From Corynebacterium sp. CNCTC7651 (GTDB lineage Bacteria; Actinomycetota; Actinomycetes; Mycobacteriales; Mycobacteriaceae): a DNA stretch of 64,000 nt. The translations under genes were made by a program, and so were the position numbers. Positions 17,791 to 26,500 of the stretch are shown one piece after another; within the stretch, counting starts at the first letter, position 1; each line of letters opens with the position of its first letter. The notes under the pieces are model-generated. The model was given only the letters and a program-made list of their open reading frames with translations, did no database searches and had not been told where the DNA came from. The stretch spans positions 248,001 to 312,000 of the forward strand of contig NZ_CP071246.1 of NCBI RefSeq assembly GCF_021496665.1, written 5' to 3'.

Positions 17791-18261
17791 TTAGGCGCGG
17801 CCGAGGTCGAAGTCGGTTGCGCCCTCAACGGTGGTCGGGTCCAACTGCGCTGCAATGCCGAAACGGTTGAACACGTTGATGGTGTTGATGCCAACCAGGA
17901 TGTTGCGGGTGCCGTCCTCGCCGTAGTGCTCCACCACGCGGTTCCACAGCTCGTCCGAGACGGAGTTCTCGCGCTCCGGCAGCTTAGTCACCGCGTCGGT
18001 CAGCTCGAGCACAGCCAGCTCCTTGTCGGTGAACTGGTCCTTGTGCTCCGGCCAGCTCTCTACTGCCAAGATCTTCTCCTCGGAGAAGCCGATCTGGCGG
18101 GAGTTGCGGCGGTGGGTGGCGGTGCAGATTTTGCAGCCGTTCAGCGCGGAAGCGCGCAGGCACACGAGCTCAGAGGTCTCTGGGTCCACGTTCTGGGACA
18201 GGTACTTGACCGCCGGGAAGAACGGGGCTTGGAAATCATTGTTCAACTCTCGAGTAGTCAT
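17791..18261 (-). CDS. AhpD-like/carboxymuconolactone decarboxylase-fold protein
   Basis: A 156 aa all-helical protein of the AhpD/CMD superfamily. The redox motif CKICTATH gives C43-x2-C46-x3-H50, as in peroxidase-type members that reduce peroxides through a dithiol. Start ATG at 18261: the open frame continues upstream to 18735, but that extension is Arg/Gly-rich shadow sequence lying over fdhD. A TACCGT hexamer 7 bases upstream supports the start. Physiological substrate unknown. Confidence 0.8.
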   Translation of the reverse strand: MTTRELNNDFQAPFFPAVKYLSQNVDPETSELVCLRASALNGCKICTATHRRNSRQIGFSEEKILAVESWPEHKDQFTDKELAVLELTDAVTKLPERENSVSDELWNRVVEHYGEDGTRNILVGINTINVFNRFGIAAQLDPTTVEGATDFDLGRA

Positions 18262-18268
18262 AGTCCCC

Positions 18269-18274
18269 ACGGTA
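18269..18274 (-). promoter_or_regulatory. -10-like element of the AhpD-like gene
   Basis: TACCGT on the minus strand, 7 bases before the ATG, inside the 14 bp gap after fdhD. It is weak on its own and counted because of the recurring spacing. Confidence 0.3.
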
Positions 18275-18275
18275 G

Positions 18276-19112
18276 CTACTTCAGCTCGCCCGCGTAGAGG
18301 TTGAACCTGTCGGCCCTGGTAAACCCGGCAAGCGCCATCCCAGCTTCGCGGGCAAGTTCGACCGCAAGGGAGGACGCGGCGGATACCGCCACCAGCGCAG
18401 GGAAGCCTGCCATGGCCGCCTTTTGCACCAGCTCGAAGGACGCGCGCGAGCTCATGACCAGGATCATGTCGGCGGCTGGTAAGCGTCCGTCGAGAAGCAA
18501 GTGCCCAATGACCTTGTCCGCGGCGTTGTGGCGGCCAATGTCCTCGCGCACCACGATGGGGTTGCCCTCGAGGTCGAACGCGCCTGCCGCGTGGATGCCC
18601 CCGGTTTTGCGGAACTGCTGCTGCTCCGCTGCGAGCCGCTCCGGCAAAGACATCACGAGCTCCGGATCCAGCGCGATCGGGGTAATCGGCGCGTGGGTTC
18701 GGTGCAGCAGCTCGCTGATAGATTGGCTGCCGCACACGCCGCAGGCGCTGGTGGTGGGGGTGAGGCGGATGAATTCAGGCGCGATCGGCTTCGCACTCGC
18801 CGCGAGCTCGATGTCCAGCAAGTTGTAGGTGTTGGTCCCCTCGGGGTTTTGGGAGCCGGCGCAGTAGCGCGCGGTAGTCACGTCTTCCACCGACGTGATC
18901 AGCCCCTCGGCGTAGAGCCAGCCGTGCGCAAGCTCGATGTCGTGGCCCGGAGTACGCATGGTGGTCGTCAGCGTCTCGCCGCCGGTGCGGATCTCCAGCG
19001 GCTCCTCCACCGTGACCGTGTCCGCGCGGGTGTCAGTGAGGAATCTCCCCTCGTTCGCCCCCTGGCCGCGGGTGACTTTGGTGACGGCAAAGCGGCGGTT
19101 GATGCGGCTCAC
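18276..19112 (-). CDS. fdhD: Formate dehydrogenase accessory sulfurtransferase FdhD
   Basis: FdhD passes sulfur from a cysteine desulfurase to the molybdenum cofactor of formate dehydrogenase, which is needed for activity. The 278 aa protein keeps the catalytic CGVC pair (Cys124 and Cys127) and GHDIELAHGWLYAEG. It starts at a GTG overlapping the stop of the upstream DUF6457 gene by one base. In C. glutamicum the formate dehydrogenase gene fdhF is in this cluster; it is absent from this window. Confidence 0.93.
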   Translation of the reverse strand: MSRINRRFAVTKVTRGQGANEGRFLTDTRADTVTVEEPLEIRTGGETLTTTMRTPGHDIELAHGWLYAEGLITSVEDVTTARYCAGSQNPEGTNTYNLLDIELAASAKPIAPEFIRLTPTTSACGVCGSQSISELLHRTHAPITPIALDPELVMSLPERLAAEQQQFRKTGGIHAAGAFDLEGNPIVVREDIGRHNAADKVIGHLLLDGRLPAADMILVMSSRASFELVQKAAMAGFPALVAVSAASSLAVELAREAGMALAGFTRADRFNLYAGELK

Positions 19113-19405
19113 TACGCCTCGGTCCCGCTTTCCGGCTCGTACGTGTCCAACAGGTGCTCCACCTGCGTGATCATCTCGCGGACCTCGTCTGCGCTGCCGC
19201 CGAGCGCGCCGAAACGCTGCCCGGCCGCGAGGCCGACAACGAACGCCGTGGTGGGGGCGGCGGGGCGGGACGGGCCGTTGTGCGCCACCGCCGCGGTGAG
19301 GTCGAGGATGTCCCCGACCAGCTCGCGGACCAACGCGGGGTCCGCGTCGAGGTGCTGTGCCACGGCATCAAGCCATTCGTGGGTGGAATGCAGGGTTTCA
19401 GCCAT
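19112..19405 (-). CDS. Small DUF6457-type protein next to fdhD
   Basis: A 97 aa acidic helical protein (MAETLHSTHEWLDAVAQHL...) resembling the small protein encoded between fdhD and fdhF in C. glutamicum. Related sequences are often associated with molybdenum-cofactor genes, so a role with FdhD is likely but undefined. The open frame continues upstream to 19537; the ATG at 19405 is chosen because a TAATGT -10 hexamer lies 7 bases before it. The stop overlaps the fdhD start. Confidence 0.7.
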   Translation of the reverse strand: MAETLHSTHEWLDAVAQHLDADPALVRELVGDILDLTAAVAHNGPSRPAAPTTAFVVGLAAGQRFGALGGSADEVREMITQVEHLLDTYEPESGTEA

Positions 19406-19412
19406 GCGGCCA

Positions 19413-19418
19413 ACATTA
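19413..19418 (-). promoter_or_regulatory. -10 element of the DUF6457-fdhD operon (leaderless)
   Basis: TAATGT on the minus strand, 7 bases before the ATG at 19405, which supports that start over the longer frame. Confidence 0.5.
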
Positions 19419-19566
19419 GCGCCGCGATGTGCGTAAACGCACGTTCTCCACAGCGGCGGTTGCGCGAATTCCACAGGTTGGGGCGCTACCGGCTCGGCAG
19501 ACTGCGCACAGCGGGTTATAACTAGGGCACCGACCAAAATGAAACAATCGAAAGGAAGGTGCCGCC

Positions 19567-20286
19567 GTGCGCGACATCGACAAGATCAAAGGCAAGGTGC
19601 AGAAGCTCCTGAACCAGGCCGCGGACCGCGAGGGCACCCCGGAGGGGGACTCGTTTTACACCAAGGCATTTTCTCTCATGGCCACCTACGGGTTCGACGA
19701 GCGCGACCTCGAACACCCCGACGACGGGGACGACGTCACCTACAAGACCTACCGTTTTAGCGGCGCTTACACCGACATGCAGGCGCGCCTCCTGCTTTCC
19801 ATCGCCGAGGCGCTGCACTGCACCGGCTATTACCAACGCGTGTACAACTCCACCCGCGCGGAAAGCGCAACCATCTTCGGTCTGCGCCGGCACATGGAGC
19901 GCGTGGAGATGCTTTACTCCTTACTCTCCCCAGTCATGGCCGCGGGGGCGCAGACCCTCCGCGCGGAGTCCTGGGTGGACTCCGTGGTGGTCACGCGCCG
20001 CTCCTTCATGATGGGGTTTGCCAGCACCGTCGGCGCCCGCCTCGCTTCCGCTGAAGAGACCGTCGCCGCAGGTGACGGCGGTTACGCACTCGCGCTTATC
20101 GACGATCGCTTAGCAGCCGAAGAGCTCCGCGACATCCTTGCAGCGGAGTGGGGCTTGGTCTTCGGCGCGGGCAAGCGCAGCCAGCGGATGTTCGATATGG
20201 ATGCCTACCACGACGGGCAGCGCGCCGGCGACATGACGGATTTAGGGCAAACCCGAGTGCAGGCGCGGCCGGCGCTGCCGTTTTAG
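19567..20286 (+). CDS. DUF2786-domain protein
   Basis: A 239 aa cytoplasmic protein with a GTG start after AAAGGAAGG. The N-terminal 40 residues (KIKGKVQKLLNQAADREGTPEG...AFSLMATYGFDERDL) match the DUF2786 pattern. The rest is a mixed alpha/beta domain usual in these proteins. The function is unknown. It is divergent from the fdhD pair and sits where fdhF is found in related genomes. Confidence 0.72.
   Translation: MRDIDKIKGKVQKLLNQAADREGTPEGDSFYTKAFSLMATYGFDERDLEHPDDGDDVTYKTYRFSGAYTDMQARLLLSIAEALHCTGYYQRVYNSTRAESATIFGLRRHMERVEMLYSLLSPVMAAGAQTLRAESWVDSVVVTRRSFMMGFASTVGARLASAEETVAAGDGGYALALIDDRLAAEELRDILAAEWGLVFGAGKRSQRMFDMDAYHDGQRAGDMTDLGQTRVQARPALPF
20094..20104 (-). repeat. CGTCGATAAGC dispersed motif, copy 4
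   Basis: Exact 11-mer on the minus strand inside the DUF2786 gene. Confidence 0.7.
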
Positions 20287-20366
20287 CCTGGACGTTGCTC
20301 CTTGCATCCGTCGGCAAGCAATTTGCTTCTGAGCAGGCGGGGGAGGTAGCTTAGACCGTCGGACTT

Positions 20367-20388
20367 GCGTGCCGGTGTTTTGGCACGC
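20367..20388 (+). repeat. Inverted repeat in the rpsH leader, first
   Basis: GCGTGCC (20367-20373) and GGCACGC (20382-20388) form a perfect 7 bp stem with an 8-base T-rich loop. There is no U-tract, so it is not a typical terminator. Confidence 0.6.
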
Positions 20389-20473
20389 CCGTTCCGATGA
20401 GTACGTAAGAACACCAACTTTGTTGCAGGCCCCCCGCCGAAATGCGGACCGCGTGCAAGGGAGGCGGCGAGCG

Positions 20474-20495
20474 CCCCACGTTACTGAGCGTGGGG
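20474..20495 (+). repeat. Inverted repeat in the rpsH leader, second
   Basis: CCCCACG (20474-20480) and CGTGGGG (20489-20495) form a perfect 7 bp stem with loop TTACTGAG, about 115 bp before the rpsH start. It is a candidate protein-binding or folding element in the mRNA leader. Confidence 0.6.
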
Positions 20496-20610
20496 AGCGT
20501 GAAGTAGCCCCCGACAGATCACACGGAGAACGCGACCTTGCTGTGAAGCATCACTGATGGGTCAGGTGGGTTTAGGGAACCGCAACGAGAAAGGGAAACG
20601 GTCACTCGCT

Positions 20611-21009
20611 ATGACCATGACTGATCCGATCGCGGACATGCTGTCCCGCGTGCGTAACGCAAGTAACGCACAGCACGACAGCGTGACCATGCCGTCCTCC
20701 AAGATCAAGGCGAACATCGCCGAGATCTTGAAGCAGGAGGGCTACATCAACGACTACAAGGTTGAGGATGACAAGGTTGGCAAGAAGCTGACCCTGGACC
20801 TCAAGTACGGCCCGACCCGCGAGGCTTCCATCGCTGGTCTGCGCCGCGTGTCCAAGCCGGGCCTGCGCGTGTACGCGAAGTCCAACGACCTGCCTCAGGT
20901 TCTCGGTGGCCTGGGCGTGGCTATCATCTCCACGTCCCACGGCCTGCTGACGGACCGTCAGGCTCAGGAGAAGGGCGTAGGCGGGGAAGTCCTCGCTTAC
21001 GTCTGGTAA
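20611..21009 (+). CDS. rpsH: 30S ribosomal protein S8
   Basis: S8 (132 aa) binds central 16S rRNA and in E. coli represses the spc operon. It starts [16 protein letters not shown] at 20611; the upstream in-frame extension from 20557 is discarded because this N-terminus is the family standard. Conserved [13 protein letters not shown] near the C-terminus. It is first in the rpsH-rplF-rplR-rpsE-rpmD-rplO unit. Confidence 0.97.
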   Translation: MTMTDPIADMLSRVRNASNAQHDSVTMPSSKIKANIAEILKQEGYINDYKVEDDKVGKKLTLDLKYGPTREASIAGLRRVSKPGLRVYAKSNDLPQVLGGLGVAIISTSHGLLTDRQAQEKGVGGEVLAYVW

Positions 21010-21026
21010 AGGGAGGTTGTTAGAAC

Positions 21027-21563
21027 ATGTCGCGTGTAGGTAAAGCACCCATCGCAATCCCGAACAACGTGGAGACCAAGATCGACGGCCAGCACGTCGA
21101 GGTAAAGGGCCCGAAGGGCACCCTGTCCCTCGACCTGCCGACGCCGATCACCGCTTCCGTTGAGGACAACCAGATTGTGGTGTCCCGTCCGGACGACCAC
21201 CGCCAGAACCGCGCTCTGCACGGCCTGTCCCGCTCGCTGGTCAACAACCTGGTTGTTGGCGTGACCGAGGGCTACAAGATCAAGATGGAAATCTTTGGTG
21301 TTGGTTACCGTGTGCAGCAGAAGGGCAAGGACCTCGAGTTCGCCCTTGGCTACTCCCACCCGATCCTGATTGAGGCCCCGGAGGGCATCACGTTTGCCGT
21401 GGACGGCAACACCAAGTTCTCGATCGAGGGCATTGACAAGCAGCAGGTTGGCCAGATCGCAGCGAACATCCGCCGCCTTCGCAAGGATGACCCGTACAAG
21501 GGTAAGGGCATCCGCTACGAGGGTGAGCAGGTCCGCCGCAAGGTCGGAAAGACGGGTAAGTAA
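21027..21563 (+). CDS. rplF: 50S ribosomal protein L6
   Basis: L6 (178 aa) lies near the sarcin-ricin loop. It begins [16 protein letters not shown] and retains the C-terminal [13 protein letters not shown] signature. It follows rpsH by 17 bp with a GGGAGG ribosome-binding site. Confidence 0.98.
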   Translation: MSRVGKAPIAIPNNVETKIDGQHVEVKGPKGTLSLDLPTPITASVEDNQIVVSRPDDHRQNRALHGLSRSLVNNLVVGVTEGYKIKMEIFGVGYRVQQKGKDLEFALGYSHPILIEAPEGITFAVDGNTKFSIEGIDKQQVGQIAANIRRLRKDDPYKGKGIRYEGEQVRRKVGKTGK

Positions 21564-21565
21564 TC

Positions 21566-21970
21566 ATGAGCAACACCGCAGAGAACACCAAGCGCACCCC
21601 GGTGGGCAAGGACATCTCGTCCCGCCGCCGCGAGGCTCGCGCACGCCGCCACTACCGCATCCGCAAGACCCTGCGCGGTACTCCGGAGACCCCGCGTCTC
21701 GTTGTGCACCGCTCTTCTCGCCACATCCACGTGCAGGTCATCGACGACCTTGCAGGCCACACGCTGGTTTCCGCTTCCTCCATGGAGCCGGAGATCCGCA
21801 ACATGGAAGGCGACAAGAAGGACAAGGCCGCAAAGGTTGGCGCCCTCGTTGCAGAGCGCGCCAAGGAGGCTGGCATCGACGCCATCGTCTTCGACCGCGG
21901 CGGCTACAAGTACCACGGCCGCGTTGCGGCTCTGGCCGATGCAGCTCGTGAAGGTGGTCTGAAGTTCTAA
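21566..21970 (+). CDS. rplR: 50S ribosomal protein L18
   Basis: L18 (134 aa) binds 5S rRNA. Conserved [19 protein letters not shown] and [20 protein letters not shown] are present. It starts 2 bp after the rplF stop; rpsE follows 40 bp later. Confidence 0.97.
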   Translation: MSNTAENTKRTPVGKDISSRRREARARRHYRIRKTLRGTPETPRLVVHRSSRHIHVQVIDDLAGHTLVSASSMEPEIRNMEGDKKDKAAKVGALVAERAKEAGIDAIVFDRGGYKYHGRVAALADAAREGGLKF

Positions 21971-22010
21971 TGATCACCGCAATCAACACCACTAACGGAA
22001 GGATCGCGTA

Positions 22011-22655
22011 ATGGCCGAACGTGAACGGCGTGACGGCGGACGCTCCGCCGACAACGAGAACAACAACAACCGCGGCGAGCGCGGTGGCCGCGGCGGTAAC
22101 CGCCGCGACCGCGACGACCGCCGCAACCAGAACGACGAGCGCGATAAGTACATCGAGCGCGTTGTCACCATCAACCGCGTTGCCAAGACCGTCAAGGGTG
22201 GCCGCAACATGTCCTTCACCGCGCTCGTGGTTGTGGGCGACGGCCAGGGCATGGTCGGCGTCGGCTACGGCAAGGCGAAGGAAGTCCCGGCCGCAATCCA
22301 GAAGGGTGCTGAGGAGGCTCGCAAGAACTTCTTCCGCGTCCCGATGATCGGCGGCACCATCCCGCACCCGGTCCAGGCTGAGGCCGCTGCCGGCATCGTG
22401 ATGCTGCGCCCGGCTGCACCGGGTACCGGTGTCATCGCCGGCGGCGCTGTCCGTCCGGTGCTGGAGTGCGCCGGTGTCCAGGACATCCTTGCGAAGTCCC
22501 TGGGTTCCGACAACGCCCTCAACGTGGTCCAGGCGACCGTCGCCGGCCTGAAGCAGCTTGTGCGCCCCGAAGAGGTGGCTGCAAAGCGCGGCAAGGCTAT
22601 CGAGGACGTCGCTCCGGCTCGTATGCTGCGCGCCCGCGCAGGTCAGGAGGCGTAA
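22011..22655 (+). CDS. rpsE: 30S ribosomal protein S5
   Basis: S5 (214 aa) contributes to decoding fidelity and mRNA helicase activity. An Arg/Asn/Gly-rich N-terminal extension of about 40 residues precedes the S5 core ([21 protein letters not shown]). The start at 22011 follows a GGAAGGA ribosome-binding site. Such extensions are usual in actinobacterial S5. Confidence 0.97.
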   Translation: MAERERRDGGRSADNENNNNRGERGGRGGNRRDRDDRRNQNDERDKYIERVVTINRVAKTVKGGRNMSFTALVVVGDGQGMVGVGYGKAKEVPAAIQKGAEEARKNFFRVPMIGGTIPHPVQAEAAAGIVMLRPAAPGTGVIAGGAVRPVLECAGVQDILAKSLGSDNALNVVQATVAGLKQLVRPEEVAAKRGKAIEDVAPARMLRARAGQEA

Positions 22656-22660
22656 GCACA

Positions 22661-22846
22661 ATGGCACTGAAGATTACGCTGCACCACGGCAAGGTGGGCG
22701 AGAAGCCGGTCACCCGCGCAAACCTGGAAGCTCTGGGCCTGCGCAAGATTGGCCAGTCCGTTATCAAGAAGGACAACGCCGCTACCCGCGGCCAGATCCT
22801 CAAGGTGCGCCACCTGGTCACCGTTGAAGAAGTTGCAGGGGAGTAG
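22661..22846 (+). CDS. rpmD: 50S ribosomal protein L30
   Basis: L30 (61 aa) begins MALKITLHHGKVG and keeps the GLRKIGQSV and IRGMI-like ATRGQILKVRHLV segments. The ATG is 5 bp after rpsE; an in-frame extension back to 22466 overlaps rpsE and is rejected. Confidence 0.96.
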   Translation: MALKITLHHGKVGEKPVTRANLEALGLRKIGQSVIKKDNAATRGQILKVRHLVTVEEVAGE

Positions 22847-22853
22847 ATAGCAC

Positions 22854-23466
22854 ATGGCTGACATCATCAAGCTCCACGACCTGCGCCCGGCACCGGGCGC
22901 AAACAAGGCCAAGACCCGCGTTGGTCGCGGTGAGGCCTCCAAGGGTAAGACCGCTGGTCGCGGTACCAAGGGCACCAAGGCTCGTAAGCAGGTTTCCGCT
23001 GCTTTCGAGGGTGGCCAGATGCCGCTGCACATGCGTCTGCCGAAGCTCAAGGGCTTCAAGAACCCGAACCGCGTCGAGTACCAGGTGGTCAACGTGTCCG
23101 ACCTGGCAAAGGCGTTCCCGGAGGGTGGCACCATCGCCATCGCCGACATCGTCTCCGCGGGCCTGGTCCGCGCTAAGGAGCCGGTGAAGGTGCTGGGCAA
23201 ACGGCGACATCGATGTGAAGATCGACGTCACCGCCACCAAGTTCTCCAAGTCCGCAGTTGAGAAGATCGAGGCTGCTGGCGGCTCCGTGACCACCGAGGC
23301 ATTCTCCGCACGCGCTGCGAAGAACGTTGATGGCCCGGTCGCTTCCGCTGCAGGCGAGGCAACCCCGGCTGCAGAGGCCGCAGAGGGTGCACGCGGCGTG
23401 CTGGAGTCCGACCCGCTGCAGGGCGGATCCACCGTGGTGAACACCGAGGAGACCACTGAGGCTTAA
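22854..23466 (+). pseudogene. rplO: 50S ribosomal protein L15, interrupted by a 1-base frameshift
   Basis: L15 helps late assembly of the large subunit. Residues 1-115 ([26 protein letters not shown]... to VLG) are normal in one frame. The conserved continuation [28 protein letters not shown] is in the next frame. The frames meet at an AAA run (23199-23201), where GGC-AAA-CGG is read instead of the expected GGC-AAC-GGC: one extra A. Without it the protein would be about 203 aa, longer than the usual roughly 150 because of an Ala/Glu-rich acidic C-terminal tail. The uncorrected upstream frame stops at 23261 after 135 aa. A sequencing error is the simplest explanation; a real mutation is possible because L15 is dispensable in some bacteria. 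Confidence 0.85.
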
Positions 23467-23498
23467 GCCTCGCTTTCGCGAAAATCGCGTACACCGTC

Positions 23499-23548
23499 AA
23501 ACCCCCGCTCCGGCCAGTTCAAACTGGCGCAGGAGGCGGGGGTTTCGA
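23499..23548 (+). terminator. Rho-independent terminator after rplO
   Basis: AAACCCCCGC (23499-23508) pairs with GCGGGGGTTT (23536-23545); an inner CCAGTT/AACTGG stem extends it. It ends the rpsH-rplO unit. Confidence 0.88.
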
Positions 23549-23590
23549 CGTTTCAGCGCGAGCAAATAACGTTTCGCAGGCCGCGACTGC

Positions 23591-23596
23591 TAGGGT
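23591..23596 (+). promoter_or_regulatory. Candidate -10 element for secY-adk
   Basis: TAGGGT in the spacer after the rplO terminator, about 120 bases before secY. No good -35 was found, so this is tentative. Confidence 0.35.
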
Positions 23597-23718
23597 AGTG
23601 GGGTCAAAGACGGCTCGGCCGGCTTCCGCATGCCTATCCCCAGGTAGCGTGCCGCGTCTATGGCGTCGAACTGTCCGCTATCTCCCGCGCGGTACCGCGT
23701 CGGGGGCCAGGAGGCTTT

Positions 23719-25047
23719 GTGTCCGCAATTGCTCAGGTGTTTAAGGATCCTGATCTCCGCAAGAAGGTTCTGATCACCCTTGCACTCATGATTCTGTACC
23801 GCATTGGCGCGCAGATCCCCACGCCTGGCGTGGATTACGCGCTGATCAACCAGCGTCTGCAAGACATCTCGCAGGGCGAGCAGGCCACGATGTTCTCGGT
23901 CATCAGCCTCTTCTCCGGCGGCGCGCTGCTGCAGCTCTCAATCTTCGCCATCGGCATCATGCCGTACATCACGGCGTCCATCATCGTGCAGCTGCTCACG
24001 GTGGTCATTCCTAAATTCGAAGAACTGAAGAAGGAAGGCCAAGCCGGCCAGACGAAGATGACGCAGTACACGCGTTACCTCACCGTCGCACTGGCGCTCT
24101 TGCAGTCCGCAGGCATTGTCGCGTTGGCGGACCGCGAGCAGCTCTTGGGCCGCGGCATGCCGGTGCTGGTGGAAGACCGCAATGTGTGGACGCTGCTGAT
24201 GATGATCATTGTGATGACATCGGGCGCGGTGCTGATCATGTGGCTGGGCGAGATCATCACCGAGAAGGGCGTGGGCAACGGTATGTCCCTGCTCATCTTC
24301 GCCGGTATTGCCACTCGCATCCCGCAAGAGGGCGTGTTCATTTGGAACAACTCCGGCCCGGTCACCTTCTTCCTGGTGCTTGGCGCGGTGATCCTCCTTG
24401 TGGTCGGCATCATCTTCATCGAGCAGGGCCAGCGCCGCATTCCGGTGCAGTACGCGAAGCGCATGGTGGGCCGCCGCCAGTACGGCGGTTCCTCCACCTA
24501 CCTGCCGCTCAAGGTCAACCAGGCCGGCGTGATTCCGGTGATCTTCGCTTCCTCCCTGATGTACGTCCCGGTGCTGATCACCCAGATTGTCACCATGAAC
24601 CAGCCCGCCCCGCCGGATAACTGGTGGATGAACCACGTCATGGCGTGGCTGCAGAACCCGGGCTCCTGGCAGTACATCCTGACCTACGTTGTCCTGATCA
24701 TCTTCTTCTCCTACTTCTACGTCTCCATCCAGTACGACCCGGTTGAGCAGGCGGACAACATGAAGAAGTACGGCGGCTTCATTCCGGGTATCCGCCCGGG
24801 CCGCGCAACGGCTGAGTACCTCGCCTTTGTTATGAACAGGCTCCTGTTCGTAGGCTCCATCTACCTCGCCGCAATCGCGGTGCTGCCGAACCTGGCCATG
24901 GATGCCGGTATCTCCGGCTCCGGCGGCGGTGGCATGAGCGCGTTCGGTGGTACCGCCATCCTGATTATGGTCTCCGTGGCCCTGACCACGGTGAAGCAAA
25001 TTGAATCCCAACTTCTCCAATCCAACTACGAAGGACTTTTGCGATAA
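23719..25047 (+). CDS. secY: Preprotein translocase subunit SecY
   Basis: Channel subunit of the Sec translocon, 442 aa with about ten TM helices. GTG start after a CCAGGAGG ribosome-binding site. Family features include [11 protein letters not shown] in TM1, [15 protein letters not shown] in the cytoplasmic loop and the [15 protein letters not shown] loop. TAA overlaps the adk ATG by one base, so secY and adk are coupled. Confidence 0.98.
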   Translation: MSAIAQVFKDPDLRKKVLITLALMILYRIGAQIPTPGVDYALINQRLQDISQGEQATMFSVISLFSGGALLQLSIFAIGIMPYITASIIVQLLTVVIPKFEELKKEGQAGQTKMTQYTRYLTVALALLQSAGIVALADREQLLGRGMPVLVEDRNVWTLLMMIIVMTSGAVLIMWLGEIITEKGVGNGMSLLIFAGIATRIPQEGVFIWNNSGPVTFFLVLGAVILLVVGIIFIEQGQRRIPVQYAKRMVGRRQYGGSSTYLPLKVNQAGVIPVIFASSLMYVPVLITQIVTMNQPAPPDNWWMNHVMAWLQNPGSWQYILTYVVLIIFFSYFYVSIQYDPVEQADNMKKYGGFIPGIRPGRATAEYLAFVMNRLLFVGSIYLAAIAVLPNLAMDAGISGSGGGGMSAFGGTAILIMVSVALTTVKQIESQLLQSNYEGLLR

Positions 25048-25592
25048 TGCGTCTCGTTCTCCTTGGCCCTCCCGGCGCCGGCAAGGGCACCCAGGCAGCC
25101 ATCCTCTCCGAAAAGCTGGGCATCCCCCACATCTCCACCGGCGACCTCTTCCGCGCCAACATCGGTGAGGGCACCCCGCTGGGCGTTGAGGCGAAGAGCT
25201 ACATCGATGCCGGCAAGCTGGTTCCCACCGACGTCACCGCCCGCATGGTTGAGGCCCGCCTGAACGAGCCGGATGCCGCAGACGGCTTCCTCCTCGACGG
25301 CTTCCCGCGCACCGTGGAGCAGGCGGAGATCCTCACCGATCTGCTGAGCAAGTCCGGCCACTCCCTCGACGGCGTGCTGAACTTTGTGGTGGACGAGGAC
25401 GTGGTGGTGGAGCGCATGCTCGCCCGCGGCCGCGCAGACGACAACGAGGACACCATCCGCACCCGCCTCGCCGTCTACCGCGACGAGACCGCCCCGCTGA
25501 TCGACCACTACGGCGACGAGATCATCTCCATCGACGCTGTCGGCGACGTGGACGAGATCAACGCCCGCACCATGGAGCAGCTGGGCAAGTAG
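25047..25592 (+). CDS. adk: Adenylate kinase
   Basis: Interconverts ATP + AMP and 2 ADP. The P-loop GPPGAGKGT is at residues 7-15, the AMP-binding [11 protein letters not shown] follows, and the protein is the short 181 aa type with a small LID region, as in other actinobacteria. Its start overlaps the secY stop. Confidence 0.98.
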   Translation: MRLVLLGPPGAGKGTQAAILSEKLGIPHISTGDLFRANIGEGTPLGVEAKSYIDAGKLVPTDVTARMVEARLNEPDAADGFLLDGFPRTVEQAEILTDLLSKSGHSLDGVLNFVVDEDVVVERMLARGRADDNEDTIRTRLAVYRDETAPLIDHYGDEIISIDAVGDVDEINARTMEQLGK

Positions 25593-25609
25593 CCCTCCGC
25601 GTTCCTGCT

Positions 25610-25636
25610 AGGCCGGTGCTTGCACCGGCCTTTCGC
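25610..25636 (+). terminator. Hairpin between adk and map
   Basis: GGCCGGTGC (25611-25619) and GCACCGGCC (25622-25630) form a strong stem with a tiny loop, followed by TTTCGC. The short T-tract makes it a weak terminator or attenuator; map may get some read-through. Confidence 0.6.
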
Positions 25637-25640
25637 ATTC

Positions 25641-25651
25641 GCTTATCGACG
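25641..25651 (-). repeat. CGTCGATAAGC dispersed motif, copy 5
   Basis: Exact 11-mer on the minus strand in the adk-map spacer, just before the map ribosome-binding site. Confidence 0.7.
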
Positions 25652-25665
25652 ATTGGAGCACACCA

Positions 25666-26460
25666 ATGGCGTTCCGGAAACGCAAAATCGCTGCCAAAAC
25701 ACCCGCGGAGCTCGACGCCATGGAGGCTGCCGGCCGCGTGGTAGGCCTCGCCCTCCAGGAGGTCCGCGCCGCAGCTCGCCCAGGTGCTACCACGCTGGAC
25801 CTGGACAACGTCGCAGAAACCGTGATCCGCGACCACGGGGCCGTGCCCACGTTCCTGGGCTACAACGGGTTTCCCGGCTCCATCTGCGCGTCGGTAAACG
25901 AGGTGGTGGTGCACGGGATACCGTCGGCAAGCATTGTGCTCAAGGAGGGCGACCTAGTGTCGGTGGATTGCGGTGCCACCCTGGATGGATGGGTGGGCGA
26001 CTCCGCGTGGTCTTTTGGCGTGGGGGAGCTCGCGCCCGACGTGGAAAAGCTGAACCGCGCGACCGAGTGGGTGCTCGCTGAGGGGCTCAAGGCGATGGTG
26101 CCGGGCAACAAGCTCACCGATGTGTCCCACGCGCTCGAGGTGGCTACCCGCGCGGCGGAGGAGCGCTTTGGCGTGCAGCTGGGCATCTTGGACGGCTACG
26201 GCGGCCACGGTATCGGCCGGACGATGCACGAGGAGCCGTACCTGGCCAACGAGGGCCGTCCAAACCGCGGCCCGCTGATCCAGGAGGGGTCTGTGCTGGC
26301 GATCGAGCCCATGCTGATCCTCGGCGGGGAGACAGATTCCGAGGTACTTGCGGACGAATGGACGGTTGTCACGGCGGATGGCTCACCAGCGGCGCACTGG
26401 GAGCACACAGTCGCCGCGACGGCAAAGGGGCCGCGCATTCTCACTCCGCGCGAGGGATAA
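25666..26460 (+). CDS. map: Methionine aminopeptidase, type I
   Basis: Removes the initiator methionine from nascent proteins. The 264 aa protein has the pita-bread metallo-enzyme ligand pattern: Asp in [16 protein letters not shown], His in [12 protein letters not shown], Glu in LAIEPML and in DEWTVVTAD. The [24 protein letters not shown] substrate-site segment is intact. It is the last gene of the secY-adk-map group, as in many bacteria. Confidence 0.97.
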   Translation: MAFRKRKIAAKTPAELDAMEAAGRVVGLALQEVRAAARPGATTLDLDNVAETVIRDHGAVPTFLGYNGFPGSICASVNEVVVHGIPSASIVLKEGDLVSVDCGATLDGWVGDSAWSFGVGELAPDVEKLNRATEWVLAEGLKAMVPGNKLTDVSHALEVATRAAEERFGVQLGILDGYGGHGIGRTMHEEPYLANEGRPNRGPLIQEGSVLAIEPMLILGGETDSEVLADEWTVVTADGSPAAHWEHTVAATAKGPRILTPREG

Positions 26461-26487
26461 GTTCTCCTGGAGGTTGGGGAGCTGGTC

Positions 26488-26493
26488 TATACT
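26488..26493 (+). promoter_or_regulatory. L,D-transpeptidase gene -10 element (leaderless)
   Basis: TATACT lies 7 bases before the ATG at 26501. It is a near-perfect -10 hexamer, and there is no ribosome-binding site. Confidence 0.6.
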
Positions 26494-26500
26494 TCACCGC

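Larger units (their letters stand above)
20287..20610 (+). other. Leader region of the rpsH operon
   Basis: A 324 bp stretch without a gene between the DUF2786 protein and rpsH. It holds two perfect inverted repeats (20367-20388 and 20474-20495). No ORF with a ribosome-binding site and no clear -35/-10 pair was found. It must carry the promoter for rpsH to rplO because the spc operon is broken here. Confidence 0.6.

Noticed and set aside
18262..18735. N-terminal extension of the AhpD-like frame
   Set aside because: The extra residues are Arg/Gly/Pro-rich and overlie fdhD. The ATG at 18261 gives the family length.
19406..19566. Possible fdhF remnant between the DUF6457 and DUF2786 genes
   Set aside because: The spacer is only 161 bp and no translated fragment resembling a molybdopterin oxidoreductase was seen.
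23190..23215. Programmed frameshift in rplO
   Set aside because: No recognised slippery heptamer or downstream stem-loop was found, and L15 is not known to use recoding. A sequencing error or simple mutation is more likely.
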